A stretch of 30,820 nucleotides of DNA, taken from the NCBI GenBank assembly GCA_966210725.1, contig CBIHLN010000028.1, positions 1 through 30,820 of the forward strand. The letters run 5' to 3'. The notes under the pieces are model-generated. The model saw only the letters and a program-made list of their open reading frames with translations. It had not been told where the DNA came from and searched no databases. The DNA is from Lysobacter_C sp966210725 (lineage in GTDB: Bacteria; Pseudomonadota; Gammaproteobacteria; Xanthomonadales; Xanthomonadaceae). This document shows, in pieces, positions 1 to 9,218 of this stretch. Numbering within the stretch: position 1 is the first letter of the stretch; the number at the start of each line of letters is the position of its first letter. Both the position numbers and the translations under genes were made by a program.

Positions 1-218
1 GCCAGCGCGCCGGTGGACTGCACGAAGTACACCTGCCGCTCGGTCTCGCCGCCGGACTTGGTCAGCAGTACTTCCGACAGCTCCATCACCGGGGTTTCGA
101 CCGGCAGGAAGCCAAAGCGCTCGAAGTGGCGCCGGATCGTGTCGAGCATGCGCTGGAAGGCGATCTGGTCACGGGGCAGCAGCTCCATGACCCCGGGCGG
201 GGTACGCGGCTTGATCAA
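1..218 (-). CDS. hisS: Histidyl-tRNA synthetase, N-terminal part (cut by window start)
   Basis: Class II aminoacyl-tRNA synthetase that charges tRNA-His in the cytoplasm. Only about the first 72 codons are present; the gene runs off the left edge. The translation begins LIKPRTPPGVMELLPRDQ and continues through FGFLPVETPVMELSEVLLTK to GGETERQVYFVQSTGAL. This is the N-terminal block of the HisS catalytic core, including the motif 1 helix and the GGE..R segment. I place the start at a TTG (218) because CTGGAG sits just upstream and homologues begin M-IKPRTPPG. An in-frame GTG at 257 would add 13 residues, and the ATG at 188 would cut off a conserved stretch. The gene is divergent from the tRNA-Pro gene. 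Family assignment is firm; the start codon is moderately sure. Confidence 0.88.
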   Translation of the reverse strand, partial: MIKPRTPPGVMELLPRDQIAFQRMLDTIRRHFERFGFLPVETPVMELSEVLLTKSGGETERQVYFVQSTGAL

Positions 219-327
219 GCGGAACTCCAGGTGTGGCGGGCCCGCGGCGCGGGCCACGGACGGGGTTCGATAAGCCGCACAGTTTAGCCGCAGCCGGCCA
301 CCCTGCCCGCGTTCGCGTCGAGGGCTA

Positions 328-357
328 TTGCGCCGCACCCGGCCGACTCGCTAGAAT
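328..357 (+). promoter_or_regulatory. Sigma-70-type promoter of tRNA-Pro
   Basis: TTGCGC (328-333) and TAGAAT (352-357) are separated by 18 bases. They place a transcription start a few bases before the tRNA at 373. The TAGAAT -10 form recurs before other genes in this window (cysS, folE2). Read by eye only. Confidence 0.6.
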
Positions 358-372
358 TCGCGGCTCTGCCGT

Positions 373-449
373 CGGGGTGTAGCTCAGCCTGGTAGAGCGC
401 TACGTTCGGGACGTAGAAGTCGCAGGTTCAAATCCTGTCTCCCCGACCA
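373..449 (+). tRNA. proK-like: tRNA-Pro (anticodon CGG)
   Basis: A 77-base cloverleaf. The acceptor arms are CGGGGTG and CTCCCCG, with one T-T mismatch at the sixth pair. The D arm is GCTC/GAGC. The anticodon stem CTACG/CGTAG encloses the loop TTCGGGA, giving anticodon CGG. The T arm is GCAGG/CCTGT around TTCAAAT. The discriminator A is followed by an encoded CCA (447-449). A C1-G72 first pair is typical of bacterial tRNA-Pro. It has its own promoter and a terminator directly after it, so it is a single-gene transcript. Confidence 0.95.
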
Positions 450-467
450 TTCAACTGGCAGTTGAAG

Positions 468-494
468 AAAAACCGGCCTCGCGCCGGTTTTTTT
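468..494. terminator. Bidirectional Rho-independent terminator
   Basis: The stem AAACCGGC (470-477) / GCCGGTTT (483-490) has a five-base loop. On the plus strand it is followed by a T run (488-494) that ends the tRNA-Pro transcript. On the minus strand it is followed by TTTTTCTTC, so it can also stop transcripts of the dehydrogenase gene ending at 540. Confidence 0.85.
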
Positions 495-539
495 GTGCCC
501 GTGTTTCCCGTGAGCGTGGATTCCCCGGCGCTGACGGTG

Positions 540-1838
<1,299 letters not shown>

Positions 1839-1951
1839 GGCATGTCGGGAGGAAACCGGAGACGCAGTCTATCCGCCTGAACCGGGTCAGGTCGGTTCTG
1901 CCCGCCGTGTCCCTCCTTTCACGGTTCGGACGTTACTACTAGCGCCCGAAG

Positions 1952-1967
1952 CGTGACGCGCTTCACA
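1952..1967. promoter_or_regulatory. Candidate CRP/Clp-type operator between tviB and pgaA
   Basis: CGTGA-N6-TCACA matches nine of ten defined positions of the CRP-family site TGTGA-N6-TCACA, with the correct six-base spacer. In Xanthomonas the CRP-like protein Clp uses this site and is inhibited by c-di-GMP (established knowledge of the family). It lies 92 bases before the pgaA start and 113 before the tviB start, so it could serve either gene. It sits inside a larger imperfect palindrome, ACTAG (1938-1942) to CTAGT (1968-1972) with inner arms GAAGCG/CGCTTC. Confidence 0.5.
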
Positions 1968-2001
1968 CTAGTCAAAGTCTGTCACTGGCGTTGCCGGGGC
2001 C

Positions 2002-2016
2002 CCAGGGGGCCCCTGG
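2002..2016. repeat. GC-only perfect inverted repeat before pgaA
   Basis: CCAGGGG-G-CCCCTGG is a perfect inverted repeat with a one-base centre. The preceding GGGGCCCC (1996-2003) could compete in folding. It lies in the likely pgaA leader, about 40 bases before the start codon. There is no T run, so it is not a terminator. Confidence 0.5.
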
Positions 2017-2044
2017 CGCGGCTGGCCAGACCGTTGTCGCTGTC

Positions 2045-2061
2045 TACAGGGGGAGTTCGTG
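2045..2061 (+). promoter_or_regulatory. pgaA ribosome binding site, possible CsrA target
   Basis: AGGGGGAG (2048-2055) precedes GTG at 2059 and decides this start; no other in-frame start nearby has one. With the preceding TACA it reads TACAGGGGGAG, which resembles the CsrA/RsmA consensus (ACA followed by GGA) placed over the ribosome site. In E. coli CsrA represses pgaABCD translation. The resemblance here is partial, and CsrA control is inference. Confidence 0.45.
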
Positions 2062-4173
2062 GGACACACTGCACTGCGCTTGTGCGCAGGCTTGGCATTG
2101 GCCAACGCCTGCGTGATCGGTCTGGCCCGCGGGAACGAACCCGCCACCCTGCCGGCGCCTGACACCCCCCGCCCTTCGACTGCCGCCCTGTCCACGCTGC
2201 CCCGCGGCGAGGCAATGGTGGAGGCGTGGCGCCTGCGCGATGAAGGCCGCTGGCTTGAAACCCTGGCGATCTGCGAGGCCTTGCTGCGCCGCGATCCAGG
2301 CGATGACGACGCCTACCGCCTCAGGACGCTCGCCCTGTCCGACCTGGGCGCATCGCACCGCGCATGGGCGCTGTACCAGGCGCGGCCGCACCTGTTCGAG
2401 CCCACGATCGCCCGCCGCCTGCAGGCCGACCGGGTCGCACGGATGATCGTCTGGGGCGGCCTGCATCCGGTCTCGCCGGAATCGCGCCTGGCCGAAATGC
2501 AGGCCGCGCAGGCCGCGCTGTCGGACCTGGCGTCCACCATCCCGGCAACCGAAGACGCGGCGGTGTCGCGCCAGCGCCTGGCCAACGACGAACTCATCGC
2601 GCTCAACACGCTGGGGCAGCACGAGGCGGTCACCAAGCGTTACCGGCAGGCGGTGGCCGACGGTGGCGAGCTCCCCGCCTACGTGGGCGCGGCGGTGGGC
2701 GACTCGCTGCTGTCGGCGCGCCACCCCGAACTGGCCGTGGACGCACTGGAAGCGACGCTGCGGGACGACCCTCAAGCCCACGACGCCCGGATCCTGCTGG
2801 TCTATGCCTACGTCGAAAGCGAACGCTTCGACGATGCCTACGCGCTGCTGGAATCGATGCAGGCCAGCGAAGCGCCGTGGCTGAGCCGCGCCGGTGCGCG
2901 GCAGGACTACCCCAACTGGCGCCGTTACGACGCCGACGTGGCGCGGGTGCTGGTCGATTCCTTCGCGCACGCCCTCGCCGACGCGCAGCGCCGGGCTGAA
3001 ACGCTGGTGTCGGTGGGCGCGATGAACGCGCACCTGCACCAGACCTTGGGGTCGGTGTACCTCCAGCGTGGCTGGGGCGAGCGGGGCCTGGAGCGCCATC
3101 GGGTCGCGAGGACGCTCGATCCGGACGATGCCGCCCCCCGCGTCGGCGAGGTGCAGGCATTGCTGGACCTGGACCGGACGGCCGAAGCGCGCCCCCTGCT
3201 GGCGGAGCTCATGGCGCTGCACCCCGAAAACCTCCATGCACAACGCGCCCGGCAGCGTTGGGACCGCCGACAGGGCTGGCAGGTCAACTACGAGTCCGCG
3301 TGGGGTCGCAATACCGACGATGAGGCCGCGACCCCGGCCGTCGGGTCTCCCCTGGGCTCGCGCGATGCCCGCCACGAAATGCGCGTCGCGTCGCCGCTCT
3401 TGAACGACCGCTGGCGGCTGACAGGCCTCGCGCTCGAAGCCAACGCCGACTTCCAGGGCGAGCGCGTGCACCACCGCCTGTTCGGCGCAGGCGTCTCCTA
3501 CGTGCAGGACCGCCTGCAGTGGGGCCTGGAGGCCGCCGCACCCACCGACGACTACGACGACGGCACCACGGTGGGCACCTGGGGGCAATGGCGCTTCAGC
3601 GACGTGTTCGCCGGCCGGGCCTCGGTCTATCTCAACGACCCGCTGGCATCGCTGCAGGCCCGCCGAGCGGGGATTTCCGCCGACGCGGCCCGCGTCCGGC
3701 TGAATTACACGCCCACCGAGTCCACCACCGTGCAGGCCGGCCTGGAGCATCTCCGGTACGAGGACGGCAACCGCCGCCAGTCGGTGTCCCTCCTGTTCGA
3801 CCAGCGCCTGCTGAGCCGGCCGCATCTCCTGCTCAACGGATTCGGTGGCGTGCAGGCCGGCCGCGGCTCGCGGGAGGACGCGCCGTACTTCAACCCGACG
3901 CGCGACACCTCGCTGGAGCTCGGACTGCGCGCCGACCACATCGCGTGGCGCCGGTACGACCGCCACTTCCGCCATCGGCTCGCCGTCTCGGCCGTCAACT
4001 ACTGGCAGGAAGGCTTCGGAGCCGCGTGGTATCCGCAGGTGCGCTACGAGCACGAATGGCAGCTGGCCGCCGGACGGCAGGTCGGCTACGGCGTCGGCTA
4101 CTCGCGCCCCGTCTACGACGGCGTGCGCGAGGACCGCGTCAGCTTCGACCTGCGCGTGGCCTGGGGGGAATGA
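2059..4173 (+). CDS. pgaA: Poly-beta-1,6-N-acetyl-D-glucosamine export porin PgaA
   Basis: Outer-membrane exporter of partly deacetylated PNAG; first gene of the pga operon. The 704 residues begin with a hydrophobic export signal (about 1-25). A periplasmic half rich in helical TPR-like repeats follows (about 45-400), with segments such as LETLAICEALLRRDPGDDDA, QTLGSVYLQRGWGERGLE and ALLDLDRTAEARPLLAEL. The last 300 residues alternate hydrophobic and polar residues with many Tyr/Trp/Arg, as expected of the C-terminal beta-barrel, ending VSFDLRVAWGE. It is shorter than E. coli PgaA (about 800 aa), mostly in the N-terminal half. The stop is one base before pgaB, so translation is likely coupled. 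Assignment rests on this architecture plus pgaB, pgaC and pgaD directly downstream. Confidence 0.88.
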   Translation: MGHTALRLCAGLALANACVIGLARGNEPATLPAPDTPRPSTAALSTLPRGEAMVEAWRLRDEGRWLETLAICEALLRRDPGDDDAYRLRTLALSDLGASHRAWALYQARPHLFEPTIARRLQADRVARMIVWGGLHPVSPESRLAEMQAAQAALSDLASTIPATEDAAVSRQRLANDELIALNTLGQHEAVTKRYRQAVADGGELPAYVGAAVGDSLLSARHPELAVDALEATLRDDPQAHDARILLVYAYVESERFDDAYALLESMQASEAPWLSRAGARQDYPNWRRYDADVARVLVDSFAHALADAQRRAETLVSVGAMNAHLHQTLGSVYLQRGWGERGLERHRVARTLDPDDAAPRVGEVQALLDLDRTAEARPLLAELMALHPENLHAQRARQRWDRRQGWQVNYESAWGRNTDDEAATPAVGSPLGSRDARHEMRVASPLLNDRWRLTGLALEANADFQGERVHHRLFGAGVSYVQDRLQWGLEAAAPTDDYDDGTTVGTWGQWRFSDVFAGRASVYLNDPLASLQARRAGISADAARVRLNYTPTESTTVQAGLEHLRYEDGNRRQSVSLLFDQRLLSRPHLLLNGFGGVQAGRGSREDAPYFNPTRDTSLELGLRADHIAWRRYDRHFRHRLAVSAVNYWQEGFGAAWYPQVRYEHEWQLAAGRQVGYGVGYSRPVYDGVREDRVSFDLRVAWGE

Positions 4174-4174
4174 C

Positions 4175-6064
4175 ATGAGCCGCTTCACGACACGAATCCG
4201 CGCCCGCGCCGCCATTTGGGCATTGTTGGGCCTGCTGCTGTGGACGCCGGCCACGATGGCCGCGCCGCCGTCGGAGCTGCTGGTGATCAGCTACCACGAC
4301 ATCCGCGACGACGTCGCTGCCAGCGGCGACCCGGATGGGTACGCGACCAGCACGCACAATTTCGCCGCCCACCTGGACTGGCTCGACGGCCATGGCTACA
4401 CGCCCGTCGACCTGGACCGGATCGTCGCCGCGCAACGCGGCGGGCCGCCGCTGCCGCCCAAGGCCGTGCTGCTGACGTTCGACGACGGCCTGCGCAGCCA
4501 CTACACCCACGCCTATCCGCTGCTGCAGGCGTACGGGTATCCGGCGCTCATGGCGGTCGTCACCGGCTGGGTCGACCTCGCACCGGGACGCACCGTGGAC
4601 TACGGTCCACGCACGTTCGGCCTGGAGGACTTCCTGACCTGGGCGCAGCTGCGCGAGATGCAGGCCTCCGGGCTGGTGGAAGTCGCGTCCCACAGCCATG
4701 ACCTGCACCGCGGCGTCCTGGCCAATCCGCAGGGCAACATGACGCCGGCGGCCATCACCCGGATCTTCGACCCGACCGGCGCCCGCTACGAATCCGAGGC
4801 GGCGTACCGCGAGCGCCTGCGTGCCGATCTCGCGCGCAGCATCGAGGCCATTGCCGGCAACACCGCAACCCGTCCCCGCGCCGTCGTCTGGCCGTACGCG
4901 GCCTACAGCAACGAAGCCAACCGTGTCGCCGACGAACTGGGGCTGGAAGTCTCGTTCGATCTCGAAGGCCTGGCGCGCCCCCTCGTCGACCTGCACGGCC
5001 TGTCGCGCCTGCTGCTGGTGGACAACCCGGACGTGGTGGAGTTCGCACGCGAACTGCGGCGCGACGAGGAACGCGCTGCACTGCGCGCCATCCAGGTGGA
5101 CCTGGACTACGTCTACGACCCCGATCCGGCGCAGCTGGAACGCAACCTCGACGCGCTCATCGAGCGCATCCGCGGCCTGGGCCCGACCCACGTATTCCTG
5201 CAGGCCTTCGCCGATCCGGACGGCAACGGCTCGGCCGACGCGCTGTATTTCCCGAACCGCCACCTGCCGGTGCGCGCCGACCTGTACAACCGCGTCGCCT
5301 GGCAGCTCCGCACGCGTGCGGGGGTCAAGGTGCTGGCGTGGCTGCCGGTGCTCGGCTACGAGCCGACCGACGCGGCCTTCGCCGAGCAGGTGCGCATCCG
5401 CGACCAGCCCGGGGCCCAAGGCGAGGTCTACCGCCTGGACCCGTCGGACCCGCGCGTGCTCGCGTACGTCGGCGACATCTACGAAGACCTCGCCGTGGCC
5501 AGCTACATCGAGGGCCTGCTGTTCCACGACGACGCCTACCTGCGCGATGGCGACCTCGGCGCTGCCAGTGCCACCGAGCCGGCCGATCGCACCCGGCTCC
5601 TGGTGGACTTCAGCCTTGCGCTGGCGGCCCGCGCCGAGCGCTGGCGTCCGAAGCTGGTCACGGTGCGCAACCTGTACGCGCGCCCCGTGCTGCACCCCGA
5701 AAGCGAAGCGTGGTTCGGCCAGCGGCTGGACGCCTTCCTCGACGCCTACGACTACACCGCACTGATGGCGATGCCGTGGATGGAAGGCGCGGCCGACCCC
5801 GACCGCTGGCTGCTGGACCTGGTCGCCGCCGTCGACCGCCACCCCGAGGGGCTGGCGCGCACGGTGTTCGAACTGCAGACGGTGGACTGGCGCACGCAGA
5901 CCCCGATCCCGGGTGAGCGGCTGCAGTCGCAGATGCGCGCCATGCAGGCGGCCGGCGTCCGGCACCTGGGCTACTACCCGGACGACTTCGTGCGCGACCT
6001 GCCCGCCTTCGAACCGACCCGCGCGGCGATCAGCTCGCGCAGCTTCCCCTACCCACCCCGCTGA
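4175..6064 (+). CDS. pgaB: Poly-beta-1,6-N-acetyl-D-glucosamine N-deacetylase PgaB
   Basis: Periplasmic two-domain enzyme that deacetylates PNAG before export through PgaA; 629 aa. The N-terminal carbohydrate esterase family 4 domain (about 35-290) has LLTFDDG with Asp103/Asp104 as catalytic base and metal ligand, and metal ligands His173 and His178 in SHSHDLH. The C-terminal glycoside-hydrolase-like domain (about 305-629) includes VKVLAWLPVLGYE and EGLLFHDDAYL, typical of PgaB. A strong ribosome site (GGGGGAA) overlaps the end of pgaA and fixes the ATG at 4175. The signal peptide (about 1-29, cleavage near TMA-A) has no lipobox cysteine, whereas E. coli PgaB is an outer-membrane lipoprotein, so this form may be soluble. 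An 11-base gap separates it from pgaC. Confidence 0.93.
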   Translation: MSRFTTRIRARAAIWALLGLLLWTPATMAAPPSELLVISYHDIRDDVAASGDPDGYATSTHNFAAHLDWLDGHGYTPVDLDRIVAAQRGGPPLPPKAVLLTFDDGLRSHYTHAYPLLQAYGYPALMAVVTGWVDLAPGRTVDYGPRTFGLEDFLTWAQLREMQASGLVEVASHSHDLHRGVLANPQGNMTPAAITRIFDPTGARYESEAAYRERLRADLARSIEAIAGNTATRPRAVVWPYAAYSNEANRVADELGLEVSFDLEGLARPLVDLHGLSRLLLVDNPDVVEFARELRRDEERAALRAIQVDLDYVYDPDPAQLERNLDALIERIRGLGPTHVFLQAFADPDGNGSADALYFPNRHLPVRADLYNRVAWQLRTRAGVKVLAWLPVLGYEPTDAAFAEQVRIRDQPGAQGEVYRLDPSDPRVLAYVGDIYEDLAVASYIEGLLFHDDAYLRDGDLGAASATEPADRTRLLVDFSLALAARAERWRPKLVTVRNLYARPVLHPESEAWFGQRLDAFLDAYDYTALMAMPWMEGAADPDRWLLDLVAAVDRHPEGLARTVFELQTVDWRTQTPIPGERLQSQMRAMQAAGVRHLGYYPDDFVRDLPAFEPTRAAISSRSFPYPPR

Positions 6065-6075
6065 GAGGCCACGCC

Positions 6076-7332
6076 ATGACGACGCCAGTGGGACTCTTGG
6101 ACGTCCTTTTCCAGTTCGCGTTCTACTACCCGATCACCATGTCGTTCCTGTGGATGGTCGGCGGCCTCTACTACTTCTTCCGCCGCGAGCGCGGGACGCC
6201 GCTGCGCGACGACCCGCCGCGGATGAAGGCCTATCCGATGGCGAGCCTGCTGGTCCCCTGCCACAACGAGGCCGACAACGTCGCCGAGACCATCGCCGCG
6301 CTGGATGCGCAGGCGTACCCGGACTTCGAGATCATCGCCATCAACGATGGCAGCAGCGATGGCACCGGTGCCGCGCTCGACGCCCTCGCCGCCCAGTACC
6401 CGCGCCTGCGCGTGCTGCACCTGGCCAGCAACCAGGGCAAGGCCAATGCGCTGCGCATGGGCACGCTGGCGGCCCGTAGCGAATACCTGGTGTGCGTGGA
6501 CGGCGACGCCCTGCTGGACGAGTACGCCACCCACTGGATGATGTGGCACCTGACCAGCGGGCCGCGCGTCGGCGCGGTGACCGGCAACCCGCGCATACGC
6601 AACCGGTCCACGCTGCTGGGGCGGCTGCAGGTCGGCGAGTTCAGCTCGATCATCGGCATGATCAAGCGCGCGCAGCGCGTCTATGGCCGGCTGTTCACGG
6701 TGTCGGGCGTGATCTGCGCGTTCCGCCGCACCGCCCTGCACAGCGTCGGCTACTGGTCCGACGACATGGTGACCGAGGACATCGACATCAGCTGGCGCCT
6801 CCAGATCGCCCATTGGGACATCCGCTACGAGCCCAACGCGATGTGCTTCATCCTGATGCCCGAAACCCTGCGCGGCCTGTGGAACCAGCGGCTGCGCTGG
6901 GCCAGGGGCGGCGTCGAGGTCGCACTGCGGCACGGCACGGACCTGTTCAACTGGCGCCGCCGCCGCATGTGGGGCGTGCTGGCCGAATACAGCCTGAGCG
7001 TGGCCTGGGCATACGTGATGCTTTTCATAATGGCGCTGTGGCTTACGGGCAAGTTCGTCGCACTGCCGGAACACCTGACCGTGGACACACTGCTGCCGCG
7101 CTGGCACGGCATGGTGCTGGGCGTCGTGTGCCTGCTCCAGTTCGCCATCAGCCTGCTGATCGACCGCCGCTACGAGCCCCGCATCGGGCGCAACTACTAC
7201 TGGATGGTCTGGTATCCGGCGGCCTACTGGATGCTGGCGCTGTTCACTACGGTCGTCGCGCTGCCGACGACCCTCCTGCAGCGCCGCAAGCGGCGTGCCG
7301 TCTGGACCAGCCCCGACCGAGGTGTGCGATGA
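6076..7332 (+). CDS. pgaC: Poly-beta-1,6-N-acetyl-D-glucosamine synthase PgaC
   Basis: Inner-membrane family 2 glycosyltransferase that polymerises GlcNAc from UDP-GlcNAc and passes the chain across the membrane; 418 aa. One membrane segment (about 11-35) precedes the cytoplasmic GT-A domain. The catalytic motifs are all present: Asp91 in INDGSSDGT, DGD at 142-144, TED with Asp235 as base, and QRLRW at 271-275. Three or so membrane segments follow (about 300-400). In E. coli PgaC and PgaD together bind c-di-GMP, which activates synthesis. The start has GAGAGGCCACGCC before ATG. The stop overlaps the pgaD start (ATGA), so the two are coupled. Confidence 0.95.
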   Translation: MTTPVGLLDVLFQFAFYYPITMSFLWMVGGLYYFFRRERGTPLRDDPPRMKAYPMASLLVPCHNEADNVAETIAALDAQAYPDFEIIAINDGSSDGTGAALDALAAQYPRLRVLHLASNQGKANALRMGTLAARSEYLVCVDGDALLDEYATHWMMWHLTSGPRVGAVTGNPRIRNRSTLLGRLQVGEFSSIIGMIKRAQRVYGRLFTVSGVICAFRRTALHSVGYWSDDMVTEDIDISWRLQIAHWDIRYEPNAMCFILMPETLRGLWNQRLRWARGGVEVALRHGTDLFNWRRRRMWGVLAEYSLSVAWAYVMLFIMALWLTGKFVALPEHLTVDTLLPRWHGMVLGVVCLLQFAISLLIDRRYEPRIGRNYYWMVWYPAAYWMLALFTTVVALPTTLLQRRKRRAVWTSPDRGVR

Positions 7333-7820
7333 ACAGCCACGTCCTGATCTATTCCCCGCAGAACCAGTCCAGCGTGCAGCGTGGCCTGTACGGCACGATC
7401 ACCCTGGTGGCATGGGCGGTGTACTTCTACCTGATCCTGCCGCTGTTCACGCTGCTGCTCTGGTGGCTGGGCCTGCGAGGCAGCTACATGCAGCTCTGGC
7501 TGCCGGAGGCCGGTTTCGACCGGACGCTGGCCTTCACCCTGCCGCTGTTGGCGGTGGTCTGCGCGCTGGTGCTGATCGGCTGGGCGGAAATCAACCGGGC
7601 GCGCTTCCAGAACCGGGAACGCCGCTCGCAGACCGCTGACGCAAGTCCGGAGGAAATCGCGGACGCGCTGGGTGCATCCCACCCGTTCGCGGAGCACCTG
7701 CGCGGCGCGCGTGTGGCGACGTTGAGCCTGGATGAAGAGGCCGCATTGAGCGACGTCACGGTGTCCGCCGAACTCGCGACGCCAGCGCGGGCCGCGAGAC
7801 GCACGCCCGCACGCGCATAG
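7329..7820 (+). CDS. pgaD: PNAG biosynthesis protein PgaD
   Basis: Small inner-membrane partner of PgaC, needed for PNAG polymerisation and for c-di-GMP sensing in E. coli. The 163 residues contain two membrane segments (about 20-47 and 67-88). Between and before them are the family features RGLYGTITLVAWAVYFYLI and LLWWLGL, and ARFQNRERR follows the second. The ATG overlaps the pgaC stop. The C-terminal tail (about 100-163) is acidic then Ala/Arg-rich, and makes the protein longer than E. coli PgaD (about 137 aa). The gene ends 18 bases before the convergent argH. I see no strong terminator between them. Confidence 0.87.
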   Translation: MNSHVLIYSPQNQSSVQRGLYGTITLVAWAVYFYLILPLFTLLLWWLGLRGSYMQLWLPEAGFDRTLAFTLPLLAVVCALVLIGWAEINRARFQNRERRSQTADASPEEIADALGASHPFAEHLRGARVATLSLDEEAALSDVTVSAELATPARAARRTPARA

Positions 7821-7838
7821 AGCCGGCCGGCAGCCGTG

Positions 7839-9131
7839 CTACCTCGCAAGCGACGCGAGGCGCGCGCCGAGCACGTGCAACTGCAGGTCGCCCGCGGCAC
7901 CCGGGGACACGCGCGCGGCCAGGCTGGCTTCGGGATCGCCCTGCGCCCAACGGGCGGGATCGGCGGCCTGCACGTACGCATCGCGGAACGGCATGCCCTG
8001 CCGCGCCATGTGGACGGCGAGATCGGTGGCATACATCGACGCGTCCAGTGCGGCCCGCATCGCTTCGGGCTTCCACTCCAGGTTGCGCAGCAGGTCCGGC
8101 AGCAGCTCCAGCGCGCCCAGGCCACGTCCGAAGGCGTGGAAGATCGCGCCCTTGGAGAACTGCAGGTCGCGGTGGTAGCCCGACGGCAGCGACAGCAGCT
8201 GCTCGATTTCGGTACGTGCCGCCGCCACGGCCGCGTAGCTGGCGCGCATCAGTTCGATGACGTCGGGGTTGCGCTTGTTGGGCATGATCGAGCTGCCCGT
8301 CGTGTACTGGGGCGGCAACGCGACGAAGCCGAATTCGGCGCTGGTGAACAGGCTCAGGTCCCATGCCAGCCGCCGCAGGTCGAGCACCGCCGACCCCAGC
8401 GCTTCGATGGCCGCCAGTTCGAACTTCCCGCGCGAGAGCTGCGCGTAGGTCGCGGCCACCTGCATCCGGCCGAAGCCCAATGCCTGCGTCGTATAGTCGC
8501 GGTCCAGCGGCAGGTTGACCCCGTAGCCGGCGGCGCTGCCCAGCGGGTTCGCATCCACCCAGGCCAGCGTGTCGCGGGCGCGCACGGCGTTGTCGATGAA
8601 CCCCTCAGCCCACGCCGCCCACCACATCCCGCAGGAGGACACCACGGCGCGCTGCAGGTGCGTGTAGCCCGGCAGCGGCAGCATGGCCTCGGCGTCCGCC
8701 CGGGCCAGCGCGACCTCCGCGACTTCGCGGCACAGCCACTGGACGCGGGCCAGCCGGTCCTTCAGCCACAGCCGCGTGGCCACCAGCACCTGATCGTTGC
8801 GGCTGCGCCCGGTGTGGATGCGGCGTCCCGCATCGCCCAAACGCTCGACCAGGCGTGCCTCGATCGCGGAGTGGCCGTCTTCGAAGCGCGCGTCCAGCAC
8901 GAAGCGGCCGGCGGCGAAGTCGTCGGCGAGCGCATCGAGTTCGCGTTCGATGCCGGCCAGCTCGTCCGCCTGGAGGATGCCGATGCGCTGCAGGCCCTGC
9001 GCATGCGCGCGGCTGGCCTGGATGTCGAAGGCGAAGAATTCGCGGTCCAGCACCACGTCGTCGCCAGCGCAGAACTGCTGGATGCGTTCGTCGACGCGGA
9101 CGCCGGGCTTCTGCCAGAGGAGGTCGGTCAT
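7839..9131 (-). CDS. argH: Argininosuccinate lyase
   Basis: Last step of arginine synthesis: splits argininosuccinate into arginine and fumarate. It is a cytoplasmic tetramer of the fumarase/aspartase superfamily. The 430 residues contain the superfamily signature GSSIMPNKRNPD (about 270-281), whose serine is the catalytic residue. Also present are the substrate-binding GRSRNDQV and LPGYTHLQRA blocks, the latter with the conserved His. The signature reads MPNKRNPD instead of the usual MPQKKNPD, a conservative change. The start is the ATG at 9131 because GAAAGGCGA precedes it; an ATG at 9149 would add six residues without a ribosome site. It is the last gene of the arginine cluster, separated from argC by a palindromic REP pair. 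Confidence 0.95.
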   Translation of the reverse strand: MTDLLWQKPGVRVDERIQQFCAGDDVVLDREFFAFDIQASRAHAQGLQRIGILQADELAGIERELDALADDFAAGRFVLDARFEDGHSAIEARLVERLGDAGRRIHTGRSRNDQVLVATRLWLKDRLARVQWLCREVAEVALARADAEAMLPLPGYTHLQRAVVSSCGMWWAAWAEGFIDNAVRARDTLAWVDANPLGSAAGYGVNLPLDRDYTTQALGFGRMQVAATYAQLSRGKFELAAIEALGSAVLDLRRLAWDLSLFTSAEFGFVALPPQYTTGSSIMPNKRNPDVIELMRASYAAVAAARTEIEQLLSLPSGYHRDLQFSKGAIFHAFGRGLGALELLPDLLRNLEWKPEAMRAALDASMYATDLAVHMARQGMPFRDAYVQAADPARWAQGDPEASLAARVSPGAAGDLQLHVLGARLASLAR

Positions 9132-9152
9132 GGAATCGCCTTTCTTCAATCG

Positions 9153-9218
9153 GTAGGAGCGGCTTCAGCCGCGATCATCGGTGCAAGGAGAAGCGTTCAC
9201 GGCCAAAGCCGCTCCTAC
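9153..9218. repeat. REP doublet (GTAG palindromes) between argC and argH
   Basis: A GTAG-headed unit with a GCGGCTTCAGCCGC core (9153-9176) faces an inverted, slightly diverged copy ending GCTCCTAC (about 9196-9218). Together they can form a long hairpin in the arg transcript. The family resembles the GTAG-headed REP/SMAG palindromes of Stenotrophomonas and relatives. The inverted copy overlaps the end of argC and supplies its TAG stop. Confidence 0.85.

Noticed and set aside
7821..7838. Terminator between pgaD and argH
   Set aside because: Only a short CCGGCCGG palindrome is present, without a T run on either strand.
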